From CAZAFL01 sp964484465 (GTDB lineage: Bacteria > Bacteroidota > Ignavibacteria > UBA10030 > SZUA-254): DNA of 64,000 nucleotides. The DNA is taken from the NCBI GenBank assembly GCA_964484465.1, contig CAZAFL010000007.1, forward strand, positions 1 to 64,000, read 5' to 3'. The stretch's first letter is position 1. Each line of letters starts with the position of its first letter. A program made the translations under genes and the position numbers. The notes under the pieces are model-generated. The model was not told the DNA's origin. It ran no database searches and was given only the letters and a program-made list of their open reading frames with translations. Shown piece by piece: positions 28,807 through 37,906 of this stretch.

Positions 28807-29556
28807 CTATTCTGTTTTACCATGTTGGTTTCGAAGAGAATCTTTATTCAACGAATCGACCGCATGGCCGTGTTCCTGATTCAGAAGCAGTACTTTAGTT
28901 GTGTCGCGAAAGATATTTGGGTTGGTAATAGTCACATTTCGGTCAGTCTTATATGTGACATACTGGAATACCGTAGTAATCAAGCCTAAGACGATGGTGG
29001 TAATGCCAATGCCGATAGTCCAACGTTGTGCAGTTCTTCGCGCAATCCGTTCCTCTCCCAACGCAAGCTGACGATCATGAGCTTCTGATTCCCATTTGTT
29101 CACCTCCTCCTGATGCAAGAATTCTGCTTCGGTTAGGTAATTACGATCGACGAAATCTCTAAGAGGAGGCAAGACTGCAATCCTTTTGTGGAAATACGGG
29201 TGGATCAAGGAAATTAGACTGTAATGGGGTTGAGAGCTCTCAGTGAAGATGTTTAGAATACGGACCTTGAACTGTAGCATTTCGAGAGTTTTAATGAAAC
29301 CGAGCTTTTCAAGATAATCCCAAGTCGCAATGAAAACCCTGAATTGATTAGTTATCTCCTCTTCGTATTGATTCGGTACTCGATTGATATGATCTCCTGG
29401 TCTTATCCTATAATCAGTATAGATTGTGTAATCACCTTGGGAATAGTCACCCCCCCACAGCTTAACGCTTGCTGCGCTCACGAACGTATAGGTGTCAACG
29501 ATTTCCCCATTAAGGATTTTCTGGATAAGTAATTTTTGAAAATCAGAGAGTTGCAT
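28807..29556 (-). CDS. Uncharacterised protein with one C-terminal membrane helix
   Basis: A 249-residue protein. Residues 1-155 look globular and may include a winged-helix-like fold. Residues about 158-180 are charged and helical ('HDRQLALGEERIARRTAQRW'). A single hydrophobic span follows at about 183-205 ('IGIGITTIVLGLITTVF'). The last 45 residues are polar. With no signal peptide, the topology is probably N-terminus in the cytoplasm and a short external tail. It converges on the anti-sigma gene and is not part of that operon. The family is not recognised. Confidence 0.6.
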   Translation of the reverse strand: MQLSDFQKLLIQKILNGEIVDTYTFVSAASVKLWGGDYSQGDYTIYTDYRIRPGDHINRVPNQYEEEITNQFRVFIATWDYLEKLGFIKTLEMLQFKVRILNIFTESSQPHYSLISLIHPYFHKRIAVLPPLRDFVDRNYLTEAEFLHQEEVNKWESEAHDRQLALGEERIARRTAQRWTIGIGITTIVLGLITTVFQYVTYKTDRNVTITNPNIFRDTTKVLLLNQEHGHAVDSLNKDSLRNQHGKTE

Positions 29557-30386
29557 GGCTATCCATTGTCATTACATTATCATATTGACTTAATATTGAT
29601 ATAATCGAATGCACGGTGACACGTCTTCGGAAAGCTCTTGTTCTAAGAATTGGAAGGTTCTTATCTGAATGTGGCACTGCATCCTTCAAATATTCAAGAG
29701 GAGAAGTTAGAGATGGCTTAGTTCAACTATTGGAAATAATATAGGGAATCGTGACCATTTCGGCAAGGATTTGAATATGCCCTTTGGGGAATGAGTGTAT
29801 CACATCTCAGAGATACACCAGTTGAGTAGCTTGATGCTTACAGAAGGATTGAGATACTTACCTGTTTCTGACTTAATTCAATGAAGAAGGGATGAATCTG
29901 ACACCGCATACAGCGCATGCAACTGAATTAAGTCCGACGTCCGCGGTTGCTTGTATTCGACACAGCAAAACGGTTTCCCTATGCTAGGCCACCACTTCGT
30001 GGTGTACGCTTCCCTACCTGTATGTCATGCGCAAAGAAAAGTTAACTCTTGAGACTCTCCCCGAGGAATTTACAAGCCTCATTTTGCGAAGCACTAATGC
30101 TAGAGAGGGATTGCGCGAATATAACAAAAAAAAATCCGATCGTCACGAGGTGGATGCTGGCTCATTTTGCCCAGAACACCCTTCTCACAAAATGACCACT
30201 TTGTGGGACTCGCTTCCTGAAGGTCCGAAGGACTCCTTCGGAGGATCCCTTCGGGACAGGGTGACGGGTTTTCCGATGTTCTCGGGCATAGGAATTCAAA
30301 GTGAGCCAGTACCAAGAGGTGGATGAAAAAGTTCGCGCAGCGCCTTGTCTCTATTGTTCAATTGTTAATAGTAGACACAGAAGCTG
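29557..30386. other. Intergenic region rich in inverted repeats
   Basis: About 830 bases without a supported gene. It contains an 11-base inverted repeat GACTTAATTCA / TGAATTAAGTC (29870-29880 and 29924-29934), the hairpin CACCAC-TTC-GTGGTG (29990-30004), and a cluster of GC-rich palindromes at 30224-30256. An open frame through 30027-30326 runs across these palindromes and looks non-coding. Confidence 0.5.
30224..30256. repeat. Tandem palindromes (TCCGAAGGA / TCCC-TTC-GGGA)
   Basis: TCCGAAGGA and its complement TCCTTCGGA are separated by a single base (30224-30242). They are followed by TCCC-TTC-GGGA (30246-30256). This is the appearance of a REP-like interspersed repeat. One copy is seen here. 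Confidence 0.55.
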
Positions 30387-32132
30387 CTACACACCTTGTC
30401 TTTGAATATTGCTAATTCTTTTGGTAACCATTGACATCGTCTTTTTAACTCCGTTGGAACTAAGAATCCGTGGTCTTGAAGTTACCGCCTCTTGTATTTT
30501 GTTCCCAAATGAAGCGACTTTTTTTCTTGCTGCCTTAATCTTGCTCTCCAAATCTTTCCTGAATTTTTCGAATTCTTGAATCGAGTTTGTCTGAGGCATA
30601 AATATATCTACGCTTTGGTTATCACTCTTGCCAAAGAGTTCAGGGTGAATATATCTTCCCTTCTCGTCTTTTCGTTTGTCTACTTCGACTTTCATCGGGT
30701 GGGCTTTAGCCCAGTTATCTTTCCTTACGCCTGATACCTGCCAACATACCGTTGCTTTTGGCTTCCCACCTGCTATGGTAAACTCATTGTTCTTTACCTC
30801 TCGAGAGATAAACAGATTAGGACAGGCGCTACCAATCGGCGTCAGTTGGTACCGAAAGTCCTCGTTAAGGGCTTGAAACCATTCCGGCAATTTAATGACA
30901 GCTTCGCCTTTCGCATCTAATATGGCTCTGCCATCGTAAATATTTTTTCTTTCGCTTGATTCGATACCACTATGGACCAAATATTTATCGCCAGGAGCGA
31001 GAGGATGGTCGATCTTGAAATTAATATCATGCTTGTAAACATTACCATTCACACGCAAATCGCCCGTGACCAGGACATCGCCGTCAAACCTCCCTGCGTA
31101 GGTGTTATCCTCTCTGTGCTTTGTAACTCCATGAATTGCATATCCGGTTGTCTTATTAATAACACCTTTAACCCCAGTTCCCTTATCTATTTCACCATAG
31201 ATGGCACAATCGACAGACCCGTCTTGATCAATGGCAAGACCGTTTAGCATTCCTTGAACTTTTGATTCAACCCCTGTCGTTTCTGCTTCGACCGTAATAC
31301 CATACATGTAGTCTTGAACATTTAGCCCGATAAGTGCTTCCTTGCTCCCACTTGCTACTTTTGCATTGCTGGCATCCAGATCCATCCCCATCATCACAGC
31401 TGAACCAATAATCCCAACACCGCCCTTATCATTATTCAAAGCATATAGCGCAAAAGTTCCATTGTTATTAACCACCGACATAGCAGTGAATCCATTTTCA
31501 CTTTCAGCGTGAATTGCCTTACTATCAACACTCTTTGCCTGGATAGCTACATTAGTAGTGCTTTCGCCATGGATGCCTATACCGTCAGAGCTTGCCCCTG
31601 ATACCCCGAATCCATCAGACGAATCATTATTACCGTATACACCACTCATACCGGAGCCGAAGGACACAGCCGTGATCGCATCACTCGATTTGCTTATTCC
31701 TTGAATACCATTTCCATTTGTACTCATTCCCAAAATTGCAGGTTGATTATTTTTATCTCCTTTCACTCCTTCGTTAGCTCCAACGACACCTTTCCCACCT
31801 TCTGAATAGCCAAAAACACCAATCCCGGTGTTCTCAGATATTTTCGTTTGATCAAGCCCCACGACACCCGTTCCTCCTGCCATGTGAACTCCGAAGATAC
31901 CCGCTTTGTCTATATCCTTCGCCCGACCAGTAACGCCATTTCCCTTAGTGGAAGATCCAAAGACTCCAGAGTCTGTTGAACTATGTCCGTCGACTCCCGG
32001 ACCATTTGTGCTCCCACCAACGATTCCCGCTCCATTTTGGGAGTGCCCGCTAATTGCCGTGCTGTCATTGTTCGTAACTATGAATGCATCAGAAGCAAGA
32101 GTTATGTTTTCATTAAATGGAAGAAGTGCCAT
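30387..32132 (-). CDS. Repeat-rich fibre-like surface protein
   Basis: A 581-residue protein whose first 330 residues are imperfect glycine-rich repeats of the GxGVxGxS/xGIxG kind (for example 'SGVFGSSTKGNGVTG' and 'GKGVVGANEGVKG'). Such repeats are predicted to fold as a beta-helix or beta-prism shaft, as in phage tail fibres and adhesins. Residues about 355-500 hold a conserved head-like domain with 'GDLRVNGNVYKHDINFKI', 'YLVHSGIESSERKNIYDG' and 'DFRYQLTPIGSACPNLFI', found in many bacterial surface or fibre-like proteins. The last 60 residues are basic and helical. There is no Sec signal peptide and no T9SS tail. A good ribosome-binding site (AAAGGA) precedes the ATG. No other phage-structural gene adjoins it. 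Confidence 0.7.
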   Translation of the reverse strand: MALLPFNENITLASDAFIVTNNDSTAISGHSQNGAGIVGGSTNGPGVDGHSSTDSGVFGSSTKGNGVTGRAKDIDKAGIFGVHMAGGTGVVGLDQTKISENTGIGVFGYSEGGKGVVGANEGVKGDKNNQPAILGMSTNGNGIQGISKSSDAITAVSFGSGMSGVYGNNDSSDGFGVSGASSDGIGIHGESTTNVAIQAKSVDSKAIHAESENGFTAMSVVNNNGTFALYALNNDKGGVGIIGSAVMMGMDLDASNAKVASGSKEALIGLNVQDYMYGITVEAETTGVESKVQGMLNGLAIDQDGSVDCAIYGEIDKGTGVKGVINKTTGYAIHGVTKHREDNTYAGRFDGDVLVTGDLRVNGNVYKHDINFKIDHPLAPGDKYLVHSGIESSERKNIYDGRAILDAKGEAVIKLPEWFQALNEDFRYQLTPIGSACPNLFISREVKNNEFTIAGGKPKATVCWQVSGVRKDNWAKAHPMKVEVDKRKDEKGRYIHPELFGKSDNQSVDIFMPQTNSIQEFEKFRKDLESKIKAARKKVASFGNKIQEAVTSRPRILSSNGVKKTMSMVTKRISNIQRQGV

Positions 32133-32754
32133 TTGAATTTCCTTTCATATTTAGTTTTGAAAATGGGAAACGAACACCGGAGAGCATTATGATGCAAGTC
32201 CAGAGTCAGTAATCCCCTAGTATATTCCTCTATTTCATAACAGCAATATTAGGCTACAGAAGTGCAACTCATCCCTTCAAAGGAGAGAGTCACAAATGCT
32301 TTTAGCAACCGCTTCGGGAGAACTTTACGGCTTGTATGATGAATTTTATTCTTGTACTCTCAAGCTAAGGTATTTGGAAAGTCAAGCCAGTGCCGGTGAC
32401 TCGTCCTACCTTCAAGTTCCCCCCTGAAGCATACGACCGATCAAGTCAAAAGATAACTTGCAATAATACGAAATTCAGAAATTAGTGTCAAGAAGAAAAT
32501 AAGTAGGAACATCGACGGCCTGGTCTTCAGGTGCAACACGGCGGTCATGTTCCTGCTAAATGATATTGAATGACGCAACACGATAGAAATTAAAATCCTT
32601 AAGTCGGTGATTCGATTGTCATTTGGAACTTATTGAGAAATTTTACAAAAAATACAATTAGCAGATAATCTTCCAGTGTTTACCACAAGGCAACGAGGAT
32701 CACAGTCAATACTCTGAAGTACTGTTATCAGAACTTTCTGAGAAAGCACCGGTG
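32133..32754. other. Intergenic region with an FN3-domain gene fossil
   Basis: Bases 32504-32540 match 39331-39367, inside the FN3 domain of the T9SS lipase gene, at 34 of 37 positions. On the minus strand they encode VAPEDQAVDVP. No flanking homology remains, so this is a short relic of a related gene. The rest holds no supported gene. In particular there is no AbiEii toxin downstream of the AbiEi-type gene. Confidence 0.45.
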
Positions 32755-33558
32755 CTATTCCCAGTTTCGCTGCAGCAGTTCATCAGGAACAATTAACTTC
32801 CAACGGCTAGCAAGCTTCCCCCCTTTTTGATACCGAAGCCAGTAGGTGGGACCCGAGGGGATGCTGTGTGCAAGTTGCATGAGGAAGGAATCTTCCACGC
32901 GGAAAGCATCCCTGTGTTGCTCCAGGAAGAATCCCACCTGGGCGTACAAGTTCTTTTGTTCGCGGAGGTCGAGATACTCCAGAACAATGTCCGGTTTAAT
33001 ATTTCGAATTTTCTCCAACGATCGGTACGTCTCCTTTAGGCCACCGCAATAGTGCGGACGCTCAAGTGCCTCCACAAGCGTTCTCTCTCTCCCTGTTACA
33101 TTCAGTTTCAGTCCCGCACGGTCAACTTTCTCAACGCCAAACTTTTGTTTCGATTTTGTTTCCAATTGCTCCGGTATGGCAACCAAACGAAAGTGCTTAT
33201 TTTGAAACTTAAGTGCGCGTGGAAACCCATTTGAGAAATAATGGTAAGTCTTGACAACGCTCTGACCAAGCCCCAAAACGTCGAGAGCTGCCTGATAGGC
33301 GAGCACCACATCGGAGGCTTGTTTCGATGCGACGAGGTATGGGTCGACGGAAGTATTACGAGCATTCCGGCCCGGACGAATGGCAAAGTACAATCCGTTC
33401 TTGATGATGCCGACTCGGCCCATTTTCTTTTGGTGAAACATTATGGCAGAAGCTTGCACGCTATAAGGGGGAAGCGATAAGAATCTCCGGAATTCATCGA
33501 TCGTGAACACCGGATGGGAGTTGAAGAATGATGTAATGTCCTTGTCACTTTTTGGCAT
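32755..33558 (-). CDS. AbiEi-type antitoxin / transcriptional regulator (orphan)
   Basis: A 267-residue protein of the AbiEi family (type IV toxin-antitoxin antitoxins, COG5340-like). The N-terminal winged-helix region begins 'FFNSHPVFTIDEFRRFL'. The family core shows as 'DPYLVASKQASDVVLAYQAA', 'LKLNVTGRERTLVEALERPH' and 'YCGGLKETYRSLEKI'. In full systems AbiEi represses the operon and counteracts the nucleotidyltransferase AbiEii, whose gene lies directly downstream. None is found here on either side, so this copy is an orphan and may act only as a regulator. No strong ribosome-binding site is visible. Confidence 0.8.
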   Translation of the reverse strand: MPKSDKDITSFFNSHPVFTIDEFRRFLSLPPYSVQASAIMFHQKKMGRVGIIKNGLYFAIRPGRNARNTSVDPYLVASKQASDVVLAYQAALDVLGLGQSVVKTYHYFSNGFPRALKFQNKHFRLVAIPEQLETKSKQKFGVEKVDRAGLKLNVTGRERTLVEALERPHYCGGLKETYRSLEKIRNIKPDIVLEYLDLREQKNLYAQVGFFLEQHRDAFRVEDSFLMQLAHSIPSGPTYWLRYQKGGKLASRWKLIVPDELLQRNWE

Positions 33559-34108
33559 TTAATGGTTATCTGATCGAAGGTTCTGATATTCGGATAACAT
33601 TAACATTTAAATTGTTACTCATATTCTGAAAACAATGAATATATGAGACAACCAATAGATAGCAAGGTCTTTTTAAGTGGACGTTGCCCTGATTCGGCAA
33701 CGTAGATGAGGTCTCATTGAATGAATACACGAAGATCAGCGGTGCATCCAGAAATATCGAGGGTTTTATCGAAAGCGTGTACAACAAAAAACTGCCTTCC
33801 CCCTCCTTCGGTTATCCAGCACCAGAGAAAATGTAAGCAATGCGGGGTTTACAAGTTACTTGTCAACATTGAAGTTGAGGATGCCAGAAGACAGGGGCGG
33901 CAGCCTTACCTCGTGGTTTGCTCAGGCGTCCCCTTCTTTGACGGGCGATGGCACCGCAATGGTTGAACCATCTAGTGAACACATCTCTGTACCAGAAAAA
34001 TACACCACCAAGCTGCTAGCAGGTCCAGGGGTACGTCTGCAATAATGCGCAGATTTTTTGGTGATGCCGGGATCGTGCAAGCGGCTTGCCACATCCTGTT
34101 AATATCTA
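33559..34108. other. Intergenic region, nothing recognised
   Basis: About 550 bases. The open frames here are short and do not resemble proteins I know. The promoter of the AbiEi-type gene should lie near 33560-33650. No repeat stands out. Confidence 0.4.
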
Positions 34109-34564
34109 CTAAGCTATTGGTTCATCGTTCGGGGGCGGGTTTCCGTCCAGGTCGGTTTGCAGACAGCCGGTTGCCGTATTCCAAGTATCCCCATCCCGGA
34201 ATCGGTCAGATTTTTTATCGGCGTATTGCTGTGAAAAGCTATACATCCAGCTAGCAACCGCCAGAACCGTGGGTTCATCAAACGACATGTTGGATTCCAG
34301 AGTATTTGTAAGCAAATCCATCATGCCAGAAACGTCCAATTGGGTCAAATCCGCTAATGCGACAGCAGCTCTGGCCTCATCATCACTAAGAGACGCAATA
34401 ACACCTGGCACACTGATCAGTGCATCGCGAACATTTTGATCCCCGTCGATGATAAGCACAGTTGGCGCGAGGGAAGCATGAAGATCGCCCGAATTTTCAT
34501 TCATCGCGTTTGAGATTGCTGCAGGGTCTGTATCTGTTGAAAGGATTAATAGAATCTGTTGCAT
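34109..34564 (-). CDS. Small uncharacterised protein downstream of the protease gene
   Basis: A 151-residue acidic protein. I start at the ATG at 34564, preceded seven bases upstream by GAGGAG. An alternative in-frame start seven codons upstream lacks this. The sequence opens 'MQQILLILSTDTDPAAISNA', which could be a beta-alpha unit, but the family is not recognised. The C-terminal 40 residues are polar with 'DLDGNPPPNDEP'. It begins 30 bases after the stop of the HExxH protease gene, so the two are likely co-transcribed. Confidence 0.6.
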   Translation of the reverse strand: MQQILLILSTDTDPAAISNAMNENSGDLHASLAPTVLIIDGDQNVRDALISVPGVIASLSDDEARAAVALADLTQLDVSGMMDLLTNTLESNMSFDEPTVLAVASWMYSFSQQYADKKSDRFRDGDTWNTATGCLQTDLDGNPPPNDEPIA

Positions 34565-34594
34565 GTTCAAGCTCCTCAAGGTCAATTGAATGAA

Positions 34595-35413
34595 TCAGGG
34601 TTCGAAGACATCAAGAATGCCGTTTCCATTACTATCTACCCAACCAAGATGCCTGGGTGTAAACCTACACATAGCAGGAGTGTTTCCCTTCATTATACAA
34701 TCGACGGAATTCGGATTGTTAGCTTCACAGTTTCCATTTGGGATTTTCAGGTGACCTGCAATATCAGTGACATTGCACTGAGGTGCATATTCATCTGGCG
34801 CGCCGAAGATATGACACGTTTCATGAGCAAAAACCCGGTCGAAATCCGCATCTCCGTAGCCGCGTTCCCCAGTACCTCTAAAATTACCTGTCTTATCCGC
34901 TACCCAGTTGTAGCTCATTACAATCCGACCAAGACCCTGGCTAGCATATGCCATCCATCTCACCGAGTATTTCGTTACAAACAGAACATAGGCTGCATCA
35001 GGCGGGGTGGGGAGCCCTGCCCAATTTCCCGCCATAAGTTTATTCAGATATTGGGATATACCAGTTTGACCGGAAGAGCATCCAAGCGCATTTAGCGCCG
35101 GGTCTCGCCATAATTGTTCCCGCCCCTCATAGAGGAATGTTTTTCTTTCGGGTGAAGTTGATAGTGGGGGGGGCGGAATTGAAGCTGGATCAAGGTCAAG
35201 CTTCACAAATTCGGTCCTGGCCATAAAAAATAAAGGAACTTTAGCGGAACCAGGAGCCGCTTTTGATTTAAGGTTATAAAGAATTTCGAATCCCTGCCCT
35301 ACTTCCACAGCAACCGTCAGCTTTTCCAGTGATGTAAATTCCGCATCAGTACCTGCCTTTCCGTCGACAATGACAATGCCCACGGCGATATTTCCAACCA
35401 TAAAATCTCTCAT
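34595..35413 (-). CDS. Putative metzincin-type zinc protease with EF-hand-like C-terminus
   Basis: A 272-residue protein with the zinc motif H197-E198-x-x-H201-x-x-G204-x-x-D207, in FAHETCHIFGAPDEY. This fits the HExxHxxGxxH/D pattern of metzincins, with Asp as the third ligand as in snapalysin. A possible Met-turn follows at 'DCIMKG' (Met241). The last residues, D260 to E271 in DSNGNGILDVFE, match a calcium-binding EF-hand or dockerin loop. There is no signal peptide, although such proteases are normally extracellular. AGGA lies seven bases before the ATG. It heads a two-gene unit with the 151-residue protein. Confidence 0.7.
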   Translation of the reverse strand: MRDFMVGNIAVGIVIVDGKAGTDAEFTSLEKLTVAVEVGQGFEILYNLKSKAAPGSAKVPLFFMARTEFVKLDLDPASIPPPPLSTSPERKTFLYEGREQLWRDPALNALGCSSGQTGISQYLNKLMAGNWAGLPTPPDAAYVLFVTKYSVRWMAYASQGLGRIVMSYNWVADKTGNFRGTGERGYGDADFDRVFAHETCHIFGAPDEYAPQCNVTDIAGHLKIPNGNCEANNPNSVDCIMKGNTPAMCRFTPRHLGWVDSNGNGILDVFEP

Positions 35414-36110
35414 GATAAATCCTGATAAAATGAATGTCCTGTTTGCATGATTAAGAACATGAATGCGTCAAGTTTTCGGTACAAGATAACATCCCCAGGT
35501 TGATTAGTGAAAATCGCCCATACAAACTCCGCCATCATGTGATAGCGTAGGCTAACCGAACAAGATAAGGTGTGAATAGGACAGCCAGGGTACAAAGTGC
35601 CAAGACTAATTCAGAATCAAGTTCAAGGGACGGATCTGTTTTTTAGTACCAAACCTTGCACGGACACCCATGCTCTTCGATCTTTCTCAACAAGTCACGG
35701 GAGAGTCTTGAATGAACAAATCCCTTTGATGGCATAACGTAAGAATTCAAGAAACAAAAGTCAAGAAAAACTTTTACAAACAAGCAAATGTTTTACATTG
35801 GCAAATCAGAATTACAAACAATGCATAGTTGGATATGAGTTTCAAGTTATACCACGGCTTCTTATTAACGACTCGGTGCACGGAAAACTCAATTTTGCAG
35901 AGGGATACCGTCGAATGCGTACCAGTTACTCAGTTGTTAGTTAGACCTCCATTACCTTGTGGATTACCGATGAGGTGTCACAACTCTGAATGACCACACC
36001 TTGTGGAGCGTCGTTCATCTACCAATCATGGGATCGAAAGGTCGAGCCTGTTCAGAAAATGGTCAGACCTGCGTTCATCAGCGTAGGTTCTGCATCTGAA
36101 TGTTTTTAAA
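35414..36110. other. Intergenic region, nothing recognised
   Basis: About 700 bases, AT-rich in its centre (35740-35830), without supported gene, hairpin terminator or repeat. It must hold the promoter of the protease gene. Confidence 0.4.
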
Positions 36111-37061
36111 CTATTGACTAATCAGTGCCTGCCAGGTATCCATTCCAACCGCTCCATCGCTCACCAATGGCATTCCTTTCCGGTTCTTGTTCGCTGATTG
36201 AAACGCTATGACAGCCGCACGTGTGTCCTGGTCAAAATCTCCCGTGCTGGAGAGACCAAGTAAACGTTGAAGAGCTTCAACATTGCCACCTGAGTCATTC
36301 AGCTTAACGCTGGTCCACAATGCTGAGTTCTTTGGATTTTTCTCCATGGGGAGCTGAAGTGGTTGGCTGGCATCATTGGGGTCAGGAACGAGTATGTTAT
36401 TTGAAAAAATCATGGTCTCAGGGTCGACCCCAAATGATACCACACGAGAGGCAAACAGGAAGCAGATTTCGTTCGCACGGTTTCTTGGAATCACACCTTG
36501 ATTGGTAGCTTCGTCGCTCGTAGCGCATTGTCGAGAGGCCTCCTGAAAATCAAGGTTGCCGCAGGCGGCCCGAAACTTAGGGAACGCCTTGGGATTGGGT
36601 AACTCCAAGGTTCCAAACGCCGGACCAAGCGCCCATGCCATACTCAACAAACCAAACTGGGCATCCGCTGGCCAATCATCAAAACCCGAAAACTGCGGCG
36701 TTTGCTTTAGCGTGCCCTCAAATTCTGATATTTTTCCAGCGACGAGTTGATCGATAGCTGCATTAGCCAGTTCCAAGGAAGTGATGTCCTTAAAGAATTT
36801 ACCACCCTGTTGGCTCCTTCCACCAGGATCACTCTTGACCAGATTCCATTCAGCAGCAATCTCTGCGGGGCTCGCCAGGTCTCCAGTGCCTTGGGGATTG
36901 GCTTTATGCCGCCAAGGAAGAACCGAGGCTGCCTCGACGGAATCAATGAGATTCCCAACTCCAGTCGTTACCAATTTCTTCTTGTCCAAATACATGAATT
37001 CCAATCGTCCCTCAAGATCGGGACTCACTTCATTAAAGAAATCCAATGCTGCCTGTTTCAT
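36111..37061 (-). CDS. GH24-type (T4-like) lysozyme with peptidoglycan-binding domain
   Basis: A 316-residue predicted muramidase. Aligned to phage T4 lysozyme, the catalytic triad E11/D20/T26 corresponds to E17/D26/T32 here with identical spacing, followed by the same G-x-G. Residues 130-200 have the 'FGLLSMAWALGPAF' helix typical of the fold. Residues about 255-316 form a peptidoglycan-binding domain ('GGNVEALQRLLGLSSTGDFD', 'DGAVGMDTWQAL'). There is no signal peptide, as in canonical phage endolysins that need a holin. AAAGGA precedes the ATG. It lies in the same-strand run as the protease and fibre-like protein. Confidence 0.8.
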   Translation of the reverse strand: MKQAALDFFNEVSPDLEGRLEFMYLDKKKLVTTGVGNLIDSVEAASVLPWRHKANPQGTGDLASPAEIAAEWNLVKSDPGGRSQQGGKFFKDITSLELANAAIDQLVAGKISEFEGTLKQTPQFSGFDDWPADAQFGLLSMAWALGPAFGTLELPNPKAFPKFRAACGNLDFQEASRQCATSDEATNQGVIPRNRANEICFLFASRVVSFGVDPETMIFSNNILVPDPNDASQPLQLPMEKNPKNSALWTSVKLNDSGGNVEALQRLLGLSSTGDFDQDTRAAVIAFQSANKNRKGMPLVSDGAVGMDTWQALISQ

Positions 37062-37906
37062 GAGCGAATAGTCCTTTCAGGATTGAAGCGTTTATCAATC
37101 GTAGTAATATTTATTGGAAAGTCCTTGAAATTCAATTAAGTGTGCTGGCGCTGAACGCATCTTACAAGCCTGGTAAAGATCGTGGACACCTGAATGCCCC
37201 TCGATCTCCACCCAGTGATGGTGACAACTGTATCTTTTGCACATCGTTAGCTGGCTTATCATAGAAATCGTAGAATAATTTATCGCGAGGCGTTGATAGT
37301 GCCGCGCCAAATACACAGTGCAAAATAATAGTAAGAATCAAACACAATTGCCAAAACCTTCCTCCCTGCGCGAAGCCCTTGCCGCATTTTCGGACTTAAC
37401 CTTCCTTATAGTTTGAAAAGGACTTCCGGATCTTGTGCTCCTAGTCGTCAGTGGAACCTGCAACAATCTACGACTCTGAGGGTGCGATCAGAACAAATCA
37501 GGAACCATAACACTTGCAGTGATTTGGCCGTGGGCTTTGTTTTCCGAGATTCAAACCTCATCCGCACACCTTCCTATGCAGGCTCCGCCAATTTTAATGG
37601 GCTAATATAATATTCGGTTGATAAATTGTCAAGAGAGCAATCACCCAAATGTTCTACTAATAATTGCGTTGACGGAAGATTAAATCCACAATAGCCACAC
37701 TTCATCGGTCCAGAAAGACCATCATCACCTTGTGAATTGTAGCCGTTTTCATTACAACAGAAAGCCGACCTTTTGCAAAGTCGGCTTTGGGATCGAGGTT
37801 ACTGGTCTGAATTTCAATCCGTAGGCTTCACTACTGTTATACCTAGATGGCAGAAAGTTTACTCCTACTGTTCCCATCAAAGTTCAGGAGGAGGGTAATT
37901 TCAGTC
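37062..37906. other. Intergenic region between the lipase stop and lysozyme start
   Basis: About 840 bases with several short, unconvincing open frames. Apart from the hairpin at 37761-37788 I see no element of note. The lysozyme promoter should lie near 37080-37200. Confidence 0.4.
37761..37788. terminator. Probable terminator hairpin of the lipase gene
   Basis: AAAGCCGAC and its complement GTCGGCTTT form a nine-base-pair stem about 120 bases beyond the stop of the minus-strand lipase gene. The arms carry AAA/TTT ends, so the hairpin could work in both directions, but a long U-tract is absent. Confidence 0.5.

Noticed and set aside
29990..30004. CACCAC-TTC-GTGGTG hairpin as a terminator
   Set aside because: No T-tract follows on either strand, and no gene ends nearby.
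30027..30326. A 99-residue plus-strand open frame
   Set aside because: It runs through palindromic repeats (30224-30256) and reads as translated repeat DNA.
33721..33966. An 81-residue plus-strand frame with two CxxC-like cysteines
   Set aside because: No ribosome-binding site, no family resemblance and an odd composition. Not supported as a gene.
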